NCBI RefSeq assembly: GCF_016743815.1
Contig: NZ_CP061035.1
Location: forward strand, 2,172,501 to 2,236,500
DNA: 64,000 nucleotides
Source: Sphingomonas aliaeris
Lineage (GTDB): Bacteria; Pseudomonadota; Alphaproteobacteria; Sphingomonadales; Sphingomonadaceae
Reading direction: 5' to 3'
Shown here: positions 7,484 through 17,198 of the stretch, one piece after another
How positions within the stretch are numbered: position 1 is the stretch's first letter
Layout of the letters: every line of letters starts with the position of its first letter
The notes under the pieces: model-generated
Told to the model about the DNA's origin: nothing
What the model saw: the letters and a program-made list of their open reading frames with translations, nothing else
Databases searched by the model: none
Made by a program: the position numbers and the translations under genes

Positions 7484-9120
7484 GATTGCATCTCCGGATT
7501 GGACTGTGCTGCGAACATGCTGTGGATCTGGGCGACCACGGCAGCGCCCTCGCCGACCGCAGCAGCCACGCGCTTGGTGGAGCCGGCGCGCACATCGCCG
7601 ATCGCGAAGACGCCGGGCCGACTGGTCTCGAGCGGTAGCGACTCGGCACCGGTGACGATGAAGCCCTTCCCGTCCGTCTCGACGCATTCGCGTGCCCAGT
7701 CGGCATTGGGGTCCGCACCGATGAACAGAAACATGTGCCGCACCTCGCGACGCGTCAGCGTACCGTTACGCCGGTCGCGAAACGTCGCAGCGGAAAGACC
7801 GCTCTCCCGGTCGCCCTCCAGCCCGGCAATCTCGCTGCCGACGTGCAACTCTACGTTCGGCAAGGCGGCGATCCGGTCGATCAGGTAGCGGGACATCGTT
7901 GCCTCCAGTTCGCGGCGTACGACGAGGTGCAGCTTGCGCACCTGCGGCGCGAGGAAGGCCACCGCCTGCCCGGCCGAGTTGCCGCCGCCGACGAGCACGA
8001 CTTCCTCGCCCGTGCAAAGCCGAGCCTCGATCGCGGACACCCAGTAGGAAATACCCGCACCCTCGAATTGCTCGAGATTGGGGATGTCCGGGCGGCGGTA
8101 GCGCGCGCCGCTCGCGATCACGACGGACCGTGCCGTCACGCGGCGATCCTGCGCGCACAGCAAGCGCAGACCCGGCGTATCGCAATCCAGTCGCTCGACC
8201 GAAACGGGAATTGCGACCTCCGCCCCGAACTTGAGCGCCTGATTGAACGCGCGTCCAGCGAGCGCTTGACCCGAAATGCCCGTCGGGAAACCAAGATAAT
8301 TCTCGATCCGCGCCGAGGCCCCGGCCTGGCCACCCATCGCCCTGGAATCCAGCACGATGACCGACAGTCCTTCGGACGCGGCATAGACGGCCGTCGCCAG
8401 ACCCGCAGGCCCCGCGCCGACGATCGCAACATCGAACACGCGGTCCGCGTCGATCGCCGGAACGACTCCAAGGCAGGCGGCAAGCTCCTCGACGCTTGGG
8501 CGCTTCAGCACGGGACCCGCCGGGCAAACCACTAACGGCAGTTCTTCCGGCAAGACGCCGGTCCGTTCGACGAGCGCCCTGCCCTCTTCATCAGAGCGAA
8601 TATCGAGGACAAGGTTCGGAAGACCGCTGCGGCCGAGGAAATCCTGCAAGCGTGTCATGTCTGGGGTGCCCGGGGTGCCGATCAGGATCGTGCCTGCGCC
8701 CCCTTCCTCGATCAAGCTGACGCGCCGGAGGATCAATGCGCGCATGACGATCTCACCCACGTCCGCCGACCCGACCATCAGCGCGCGCAAATGTGCCGGG
8801 TCCAGCGGCAATGCGGTGCAGCCGTCCGGCCCCGCACGCCCGGCGGCGATCGAGGGTCGCCCGGCCAGTTGGTTGACCTCGCCCGAAAATTGTCCGGCTT
8901 GATGAACGGTGATCGTCGCCTCGCGGCTGAGACCGTCACGCCGGACGACGTGGATCGTACCGTCAAGCACCAGCCAGGCCGGCGCGCCATGATCGCCGAT
9001 CGCATAGATCGTCTCCCCCGGATCGAAGCGAGTCTCCGGACCGCTGGCGAAACGGCGTACCGTATCGATCTGCGGCTGTGTCAGGACCGGGAAACGCTGG
9101 TGCTCTCGCGTGTCGATCAT
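7480..9120 (-). CDS. cyclic-nucleotide-binding domain fused to thioredoxin-reductase-like flavoprotein
   Basis: 546 residues from ATG 9120 (MIDTREHQRFPVL). Residues about 15-140 form a cNMP-binding (CRP-like) domain (AIGDHGAPAWLVLDGTIHV, GQFSGEVNQLAG). From about 225 there is a two-dinucleotide-domain flavoprotein: FAD motif VAIVGAGPAGLATAVYAA, GGQAGASARIENYLGFP, NAD(P) motif VVLVGGGNSAGQAVAFLA, and GVFAIGDVRAG near the end. The CxxC redox pair of true thioredoxin reductases is absent; the site reads WVSAIEARLCTGEE. It is therefore unlikely to be a disulfide reductase, although the family is often named so. It forms an operon with the UBP finger protein. The fusion suggests redox activity gated by a cyclic nucleotide. 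Confidence 0.88.
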   Translation of the reverse strand: MIDTREHQRFPVLTQPQIDTVRRFASGPETRFDPGETIYAIGDHGAPAWLVLDGTIHVVRRDGLSREATITVHQAGQFSGEVNQLAGRPSIAAGRAGPDGCTALPLDPAHLRALMVGSADVGEIVMRALILRRVSLIEEGGAGTILIGTPGTPDMTRLQDFLGRSGLPNLVLDIRSDEEGRALVERTGVLPEELPLVVCPAGPVLKRPSVEELAACLGVVPAIDADRVFDVAIVGAGPAGLATAVYAASEGLSVIVLDSRAMGGQAGASARIENYLGFPTGISGQALAGRAFNQALKFGAEVAIPVSVERLDCDTPGLRLLCAQDRRVTARSVVIASGARYRRPDIPNLEQFEGAGISYWVSAIEARLCTGEEVVLVGGGNSAGQAVAFLAPQVRKLHLVVRRELEATMSRYLIDRIAALPNVELHVGSEIAGLEGDRESGLSAATFRDRRNGTLTRREVRHMFLFIGADPNADWARECVETDGKGFIVTGAESLPLETSRPGVFAIGDVRAGSTKRVAAAVGEGAAVVAQIHSMFAAQSNPEMQS

Positions 9121-9420
9121 GCTGATAATGTCCTTGTTTCCGAGTGATCGGCAAAGTCGTTCAGGAACATGACGTCGCATGACACCGCCGTCCACGCCAT
9201 CATACGCAGGTTTGGGTGCGAGGCCGTCCATCGGACCCGCCGCACGACGCACCGGCTACGCCGCACGCCCGAGAGGCATTGAATATGCGCGGCGGAGACC
9301 AGATGCGTGATGGGATATGTCTTCGATCTCCATTGCAACGCGATGGAGTTGCAGTTTTTTGTGCAATCGGTCAGCCTTTGCGCGGAGGTCGCGATTGTTC
9401 GATCGTTTCGGGAGGCGGCA
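9121..9420. other. divergent intergenic region with one weak hairpin
   Basis: 300 nt between the divergent flavoprotein and histidine-kinase starts. No gene is convincing here. A frame open from 9307 joins the kinase, but its extra residues do not look like a signal or domain. CTCCAT (9328-9333) can pair with ATGGAG (9343-9348), with T6 at 9355-9360; this may be a weak attenuator in the kinase leader. No clear promoter hexamers were found. Confidence 0.3.
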
Positions 9421-11598
<2,178 letters not shown>

Positions 11599-11674
11599 GT
11601 ATGATGGCGTCGGCGGCGCCAAGGGCCCATCTCCATACGACGGGAGCGTTCAGGCCCCCGGTTCGGAGTGCGTT

Positions 11675-12040
11675 TTGCCTTTTTCACGGCTCGTGGCGAT
11701 CGTCGATGACGATCCCGGCGTCCGCGGCAGTATCGAAAGTCTGCTGCGATCAGCCGGATTGACCGGGGTGCAGTTCCCCGAAGGCGGAGCGCTGCTGGAC
11801 AGCGCGCAACTGGAGAGCTTCGCCTGTATCGTCACCGACGTTCATATGGACGGTATGGACGGCCCGGACTTGCAACTCGAATTGCAGCGACGTGGATGCA
11901 CGCACCCGCTGATCGCGATGACGGCATTCCCGACGGCCGCCACGCGCGACCGGATGATCGCCAGCGGCGCGCGGGCGTTTCTGACCAAGCCGATCGATCC
12001 GGACGCACTGCTGGAGGCGATCGAGGCCGCCGTCGCCTAG
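11675..12040 (+). CDS. stand-alone FixJ-like receiver domain
   Basis: 121 residues from TTG 11675 (CGGAG 6 nt upstream). Only a receiver is present: VAIVDDDPGVRGSIESLLRS, phospho-aspartate in CIVTDVHMDGMDGP, AMTAFPTAATRDRM and FLTKPIDPDALLEAI. No output domain follows. It stands 76 nt after the FixJ-type gene in the same direction and resembles a single-domain regulator that competes for phosphate or relays it, like a CheY/FixK-side receiver. The partner is probably the adjacent kinase (inference). Confidence 0.85.
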   Translation: MPFSRLVAIVDDDPGVRGSIESLLRSAGLTGVQFPEGGALLDSAQLESFACIVTDVHMDGMDGPDLQLELQRRGCTHPLIAMTAFPTAATRDRMIASGARAFLTKPIDPDALLEAIEAAVA

Positions 12041-12061
12041 TCGATATGCATCGATGTGCCG

Positions 12062-12490
12062 CTATCGTGCGGCTGGCCGGATACCGGCGTGCAGCATGTA
12101 CATTGGGCAATAGCGATAGGCAGTCGCTGCGCCGCGTGTTGCGATCGAGAAGGTGAGCGCGTCGGCGACCGCCACGGTCTGGCGCTCGGTGAAGCGTGGC
12201 GCTGGCCCCGCCCCCGCATCAATGCACGATTGGCTGACGGTGTAGCGGTTGCCCCGTTTCGACAGAATGCGTGCGCGGCAGGCGCGCGTGTGGGGGGTGC
12301 TGATGCCTCGCCCGTCATATTCCCGGATTGCGGCATTCGGCGCGGAGCCGCAAGCTACCCCCTTCTGCACGTAGATGCCCGGCTTCAAACGATACACCCC
12401 GCCCGGACCCGGCGTGCGATCGACGCTTGCCGTAGCGGTGCCGGCGATGGCGAGACCGGTGAGAACGAGAGCGATCTTGAGCGGGTACAT
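12062..12490 (-). CDS. small secreted protein of unknown function
   Basis: 142 residues with a signal peptide (MYPLKIALVLTGLAIAGTATAS, likely cleaved after TATA). The mature part holds a PGIYVQKGVACGSAPNAAI start, paired cysteines (CRARIL, SQSCIDAG, RYCPMYML) and a FTERQTVAVADALTF strand. It resembles small periplasmic proteins seen in sphingomonads for which no function is known. It sits convergent with the lone receiver gene and downstream of, in the same direction as, the MFS gene starting at 13727. Confidence 0.65.
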   Translation of the reverse strand: MYPLKIALVLTGLAIAGTATASVDRTPGPGGVYRLKPGIYVQKGVACGSAPNAAIREYDGRGISTPHTRACRARILSKRGNRYTVSQSCIDAGAGPAPRFTERQTVAVADALTFSIATRGAATAYRYCPMYMLHAGIRPAAR

Positions 12491-12524
12491 CGGAATATTT
12501 CCTCGGCTAATTTCCCGTGTGATC

Positions 12525-13727
12525 TTAAACGTCGGAAGCTGAACGCGAGCCTGCGCCGGCGATCTGGATCAGCACGGCGAACGCGGACAACGACCCGCCG
12601 AGAAGGACGACCGGCACCCAGCCGCCTGCCCCCCAGGCCATCGTCGCGCCGGCGGAACCGGCCGCTCCGCCCAGGAACATCGCGCCCATGAAGATGGTGT
12701 TCAGTCGCGCGCGGGCTTCGGGCCGCAGGGCGTAGACGATGTGCTGGTTCGACACGAGCGCGCTCTGGACGCCGAAGTCGAGCAGTATCACGCCGATGAC
12801 GAGCCCGGCGATCGAGCCCAGCAGTCCGAACACGACCCACGACAGCAGAGTCATGATCGCGCCGAGCAAGATCACGAGGCGCGGACCGCGGCGATCGGCG
12901 ATCCTGCCCGCGACCGGTGCTGCGAGGACGCCGACCGCGCCGACGATCCCGAACAGCCCCGCCACGTCGGCGCCGAGCGAGAAATGCGGTTCCTGGAGGT
13001 GAAGCGCGAGGATCGTCCAAAAGGCGCTGAACCCGGCGAACAGCAGCGCCTGCGTGACTGCCGCCTTGCGCAGCGCGGCGAATTCGGACCACAGCCCGCC
13101 AAGCGAGCGGATCAGCGAGCCGTAGCTGTGCGTCGTGTCCGGCATGCTACGCGGCAAGACCGCCGCCATCAGCGCACCGGCACCGATCGCCATCGGTACG
13201 CCGAGCCAGAACATCTCGCGCCATCCGAGATGCGTCGCGACGAACCCGGCCAGCGTCCGGCTGAGCAGGATACCGCAGAGCAGGCCCGCCATGACCGTTC
13301 CGACCGTTGCACCGCGTCGGTCGGGTGTCGACAGGTGCGCGGCGAGCGGGACGACCTGTTGCGCGACGGTCGACAGGATACCGACGAGTAAAGACGCGAG
13401 CACGACCAGCGCCGCCCCCGGCGCGACGGCCGCGATCGCGAGCGCTACCGCGAGCCCGCCGAACTGAAGGACGATCAGGCGCTTGCGCTCGACCAGATCG
13501 CCCAGCGGGACCAACAGGAACAGGCCGGCGGCATAGCCCAGCTGCGTCGTGGTCGGCACGAAGCTGGTGATCGAACCGGGAAGGTCGCGCTCCATGATGC
13601 CGAGCATTGGCTGGTTGTAGTAGATATTGGCAACGGCGACGCCCGCCGCGACCGCCATCGAGAAGGTAAGCGCGGACCGCTGCCAAGCGCTTTGCCCGGT
13701 ACCGGCGGTTTGTATTTCGGTTGTCAT
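12525..13727 (-). CDS. MFS exporter, 12 transmembrane helices
   Basis: 400 residues from ATG 13727. Family marks: NIYYNQPMLGIM in helix 1, the motif-A loop PLGDLVERKRLIV, and motif C-like GLLCGILLSRTLAGFV. The GRIADRRGPR repeat of motif A marks the second half. It belongs to the drug/metabolite exporter side of the superfamily (YnfM/AraJ-like); the cargo is not known. It is transcribed away from the LysR regulator at 13826 with 98 nt between the starts. This is the usual arrangement for a LysR-controlled exporter. Confidence 0.88.
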   Translation of the reverse strand: MTTEIQTAGTGQSAWQRSALTFSMAVAAGVAVANIYYNQPMLGIMERDLPGSITSFVPTTTQLGYAAGLFLLVPLGDLVERKRLIVLQFGGLAVALAIAAVAPGAALVVLASLLVGILSTVAQQVVPLAAHLSTPDRRGATVGTVMAGLLCGILLSRTLAGFVATHLGWREMFWLGVPMAIGAGALMAAVLPRSMPDTTHSYGSLIRSLGGLWSEFAALRKAAVTQALLFAGFSAFWTILALHLQEPHFSLGADVAGLFGIVGAVGVLAAPVAGRIADRRGPRLVILLGAIMTLLSWVVFGLLGSIAGLVIGVILLDFGVQSALVSNQHIVYALRPEARARLNTIFMGAMFLGGAAGSAGATMAWGAGGWVPVVLLGGSLSAFAVLIQIAGAGSRSASDV

Positions 13728-13825
13728 GCAGACCTCCTGATCGTTCGGCGTTCGGATCTATCTGGACCCTGTCGCCTGGATGCATAAGTAGCGCTTTGCG
13801 ACATGCCGGCTTATCATACGAAGAT

Positions 13826-14707
13826 ATGCTGGATCTCGCGGACCTCGCCATATTGATCGAAGCGGTGCAGCAGGGCAGCCTGTCGGCGGCGGGGCGGCGG
13901 CTCGGCCTGACGCCGCTGGTCGCATCGCGGCGGCTGGCGGCACTGGAAGCGGAAGTCGGCTCCCGGCTCGTCCACAGGACGACGCGGTCGCTGTCATTGA
14001 CGCCGGAAGGCGAGGCGTTCCTGCCGCATGCGGAGGCCATTCTCGCACATGCCGAGGAGGGGCGAGCCGCGGTCGCGGGCAAAACGGAGGGCGCGACGGG
14101 ATTGCTGCGCATCGCGGCGTCCGTCCCGTTCGGGCGCAAGATCCTGACGCCAATGCTCGTCCAATTCCTGTCGGAGCATCCGCAAGTTCGCGTGGAACTG
14201 CTGCTGGACGATGGGGTCGTCGATATCGCGGCGCGGGGAGTCGATGTCGCGATCCGCTTCGGTGACCTACGCGACAGTACGCTGGTGGCGCGCCGCCTAT
14301 CCGGTAACCGGCGCGGGCTGTACGCCTCACCGACCTATCTGGCCCGGCATCCCGCCCCGACGACCGTAGCGGGCTTGCGGGATCACAAATGTCTGAGCGG
14401 CCAAGCCGCGCGACAATGGACGTTCGAGCGCAAGGGACGGACGGTTCGCCAGGCGGTGAACGGTCGCTTCGCCGCCGATAGTCTGGAGGCCTTGCACGAA
14501 GCAAGCATCCGCGGTCTCGGCATCGTCCGGATTTCGGAATGGAACGTTCGCGATGATGTCGCCGAAGGACGATTGGTGGAGATCACACTCGGCGACGGTG
14601 CGTTGCCCGATCAGGGTATCTGGGCCGTGATGCCGACGCGGCGGCTCATCCCGCGCAAGGTGCACCTGTTCCTCGAGGCGCTGACCGGCCACCTCTCCAC
14701 CACGTGA
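13826..14707 (+). CDS. LysR family transcriptional regulator
   Basis: 293 residues from ATG 13826. The N-terminal winged helix reads LAILIEAVQQGSLSAAGRRL then VASRRLAALEAEVGSRLVHR. The effector-binding domain follows (GLLRIAASVPFGRKILTPML, DVAIRFGDLRDSTLVARRL). The sequence is of the group often found beside MFS exporters and oxidoreductases. It is divergent from the MFS exporter and likely controls it and itself from the shared 98-nt region. I could not pick a single T-N11-A box with confidence. Confidence 0.9.
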   Translation: MLDLADLAILIEAVQQGSLSAAGRRLGLTPLVASRRLAALEAEVGSRLVHRTTRSLSLTPEGEAFLPHAEAILAHAEEGRAAVAGKTEGATGLLRIAASVPFGRKILTPMLVQFLSEHPQVRVELLLDDGVVDIAARGVDVAIRFGDLRDSTLVARRLSGNRRGLYASPTYLARHPAPTTVAGLRDHKCLSGQAARQWTFERKGRTVRQAVNGRFAADSLEALHEASIRGLGIVRISEWNVRDDVAEGRLVEITLGDGALPDQGIWAVMPTRRLIPRKVHLFLEALTGHLSTT

Positions 14708-14725
14708 TCGCGACGTTCGCGCAAA

Positions 14726-15898
14726 TCATTCTTCAGGCCAGAGCAGCGGCTGCCGGATCGGGAAATTCCGGATCACCTCGGCCACGCGTGGATCCGGGTC
14801 GAGCCGACGCCATAGAGCGAGCCAATCCGGCCGGTCGAGCGCCTGTCCGGCGAAAAGCAGGCTGGGATGGCGCACTGGAAAGTCCGCGAAATGTTCGACA
14901 TCCTTCGTGTACGGCCAAAGCGCCTTGTCGCGAATGAATGGCGCCATGAACGCCGTCGCTTTCGCGACGCTGCGGCCATCGGCCGTCTGGAAGCGCCAGA
15001 GATGCCCTTTGATGGACAGCAGCCGGCAGGCCCCGGCCAGCACGTCCAGATTGAACAGCGAATAGCCGTATGGCTTGGTCCGCGCGAGTTCCAGCGGTTG
15101 GCTGCCGTCGGTCGCGATCTGTGTCGGAATGATCTGATCGACGAGGCGTGTTCGTGCATCCCGGAGAGCTTCGTCGTTACCGACAAGCGCGCCGAAAGCG
15201 GCGACCTGCAACAGCCAGCACGACCCGTGATTGTTCCTTTGGTCGCGCTCCTGCCGCCCCGCGGCCGAGCCGGTCAGCCAGTCGAGATATTCGCGAAACC
15301 AGCGGTCCACGCCGCGACGAATTGCTGCATAGCCCGGCGCGTCATGACGCGCCAACAGGTGGGCCGCGCACGCGACCTCGACGATCTGGAGCGTATCGAT
15401 GATGCCGATTGCGCGTCCTGTGTTCACGCCGATGATCGCCTGCGCGTGGGACAGATCCGGGTTCATCCGGGTGGCGGGATCGACGAACCACGCGCGCAGA
15501 TGCGCCGCCGCCCGCAGGGCGAAGTGCGGTCTGCGCGAGACGAACCATGCGGTCGCGAGCGCCGGCATTTCGATGCCGAAGCGGATCAGCGCATCACGGT
15601 GACCATCGAATTTTGCAGGGTTGGAGAAGCCGTCGCGGCGGACATGAGGCCCGCCCGGATGCGCCGGATCGGGCCACCAATAATCAGCCTCGGAATAGTA
15701 ATCGTGACGGGTCGCCGGACTGCGTGGTGCGGCGATCGCTGTGATCGTGCGGATTGGACTTTTGGCGTAGGCAGACACCGCGCGCATCACGCGGGCACCT
15801 TCGATCGCGACCAGGTCGAACGGCGCCACGCTCGCGACCAGCGGAACCACGAAAGGTGCACCACCCAGACTGGCAAGGACGTGCCGGCGGTTCAACAT
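14726..15898 (-). CDS. secreted alginate_lyase-domain (PF05426) polysaccharide lyase, copy 2
   Basis: 390 residues from ATG 15898 (MLNRRHVLASLGGAPFVV), a possible Tat-type signal with RR followed by a hydrophobic core. The mature part has YYSEADYWWPDPAHPGGP, VRRDGFSNPAKFDGH, WFVDPATRMNPDLSHAQ, the catalytic-site pattern QRNNHGSCWLLQ and RTKPYGYSLFNLD. These are marks of the alpha/alpha-barrel lyases grouped as PL5/PL38-like, which cleave polymers of mannuronate or glucuronate by beta-elimination. It starts 28 nt after the first copy and is the last gene of the minus-strand operon. UxuA in the same locus points to glucuronate rather than alginate. Substrate is inference. Confidence 0.8.
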   Translation of the reverse strand: MLNRRHVLASLGGAPFVVPLVASVAPFDLVAIEGARVMRAVSAYAKSPIRTITAIAAPRSPATRHDYYSEADYWWPDPAHPGGPHVRRDGFSNPAKFDGHRDALIRFGIEMPALATAWFVSRRPHFALRAAAHLRAWFVDPATRMNPDLSHAQAIIGVNTGRAIGIIDTLQIVEVACAAHLLARHDAPGYAAIRRGVDRWFREYLDWLTGSAAGRQERDQRNNHGSCWLLQVAAFGALVGNDEALRDARTRLVDQIIPTQIATDGSQPLELARTKPYGYSLFNLDVLAGACRLLSIKGHLWRFQTADGRSVAKATAFMAPFIRDKALWPYTKDVEHFADFPVRHPSLLFAGQALDRPDWLALWRRLDPDPRVAEVIRNFPIRQPLLWPEE

Positions 15899-15926
15899 CG
15901 AGGCTGGCCGGCGGCGGCCCGGGAGG

Positions 15927-17198
15927 TCACGGTGCGGCCGGCGCCGGGCGGTAGAGAAGCGCCGTATCGGCATCCAGCGTGCGCGGATATGTGCCCGGAC
16001 CCCAGGCCCAATCCGCACGCGTCAGAATGTCATCGAGTTCAGTCGCGGGCCAGGTCATTTCTTTGTGCGGCCAATCGGCGGCGCGACCGCGATACCCCGC
16101 GAGGAAGTCGGTCGCCTTGCGCAGACCCCGCCCCTTGTCGTCCGCATAGTTCCAAAGATCCATTCCCAGGCACCCGGCCATTTCGGCCACGTCGAAAGCG
16201 GGTTCCAGCGCGTAGAGCGAATAGTGGAAACTGCGCGTCCGGCTCAGCTCTGCCGGTAGCGATCCGTCCGGCGCGAACTGGGCCGCGATGCGACGCTTCG
16301 GAAAGTCCTGCACGGTCTTTCGTGCGATGTCCGGGCGGCGCGCAAACAGGGCATATTGCGTGATTTGCGCATCGAACCAGATGCCGTGATTGTTCTTCGC
16401 CGCCTGTTCCTCCTTGCCGGTCGGGCTGGTCAGCATCCAGTCGACATAACGGCCGAACCAGCCTTCCAGCTCGGTGATTTCGGCCGCGCTCATCACGGCC
16501 GCCGGGCCGATCAGGCCGACCGCATCGATCACGCTCATGAACGCATTCGTGTCCAGCACGCCTTCCGCACGTCCGTTTTCGCGCCCCGGCACGGCCTGTG
16601 CGAACTTCGCATTCGGGTTCATCGCCGTCGCCGGGTCGAGAAACCAGGTGCGAACTATCTGCGCAGCCTTTTCCGCATAGGCGCGATTGCCGCTGTAGAA
16701 ATAGGCAAGCGACAACGTGGCGGCATCCCGGCTCATCCGTCCGATCGCCGTTCGATCGTAGGATTTGATGTCCCGCCGGGGATTAACCTCGCCGTCGCGG
16801 CGGACATACGGGCCCGACGGATTGGCCGGGTCCGGCCACCAATAGGGCGCGATGCTAAGATAATCGTGGCGGTCCCCCGACAAGGGGATCGTCGTCTTGT
16901 CCATTACTGATGCGGGTCTGCGCGCGAGCGCAGCATCCGCCTTCGCCATTAACGCCGTATAGGCGGCTTTCACCGCCGGATCGGTTTCGCGAGCGGCCTT
17001 GATCGCGAGCAACTGATCCGACTTCAGGTGGAACGTCCGCCGACCTTCAAACGCCGCGGCATAACCGTCCGGCCCTTTGCAGAGCGACGCCCGCGCCGGC
17101 GCGCGAAGCGACGTATCCGCCGCCGCCGGATACCCGCCGACGGTGGCGAGCGTCGCGGCGGCGTAGAAGATAACCGTGCCGCGGCTGGACCGGATCAC
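15927..17198 (-). CDS. secreted alginate_lyase-domain (PF05426) polysaccharide lyase, copy 1
   Basis: 423 residues from GTG 17198, overlapping the TonB receptor stop. A signal peptide runs to about residue 27 (FYAAATLATVGGYPAAA). Marks of the family: YLSIAPYWWPDPANPSGPY, VRRDGEVNPRRDIKSYD, WFLDPATAMNPNAKFAQ, the active-site pattern KNNHGIWFDAQITQ and RTRSFHYSLYALEP. It is clearly related to the next gene, though diverged, so the pair may act on different linkages or chain lengths (endo and exo). Probably periplasmic, acting on oligosaccharides imported by the receptor. Confidence 0.82.
   Translation of the reverse strand: MIRSSRGTVIFYAAATLATVGGYPAAADTSLRAPARASLCKGPDGYAAAFEGRRTFHLKSDQLLAIKAARETDPAVKAAYTALMAKADAALARRPASVMDKTTIPLSGDRHDYLSIAPYWWPDPANPSGPYVRRDGEVNPRRDIKSYDRTAIGRMSRDAATLSLAYFYSGNRAYAEKAAQIVRTWFLDPATAMNPNAKFAQAVPGRENGRAEGVLDTNAFMSVIDAVGLIGPAAVMSAAEITELEGWFGRYVDWMLTSPTGKEEQAAKNNHGIWFDAQITQYALFARRPDIARKTVQDFPKRRIAAQFAPDGSLPAELSRTRSFHYSLYALEPAFDVAEMAGCLGMDLWNYADDKGRGLRKATDFLAGYRGRAADWPHKEMTWPATELDDILTRADWAWGPGTYPRTLDADTALLYRPAPAAP

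Noticed and set aside
14726..17198. Alginate as the assured substrate of the lyases
   Set aside because: The Pfam name is historical; UxuA, GH105 and GH3 in the same locus fit a glucuronate-containing polymer better.
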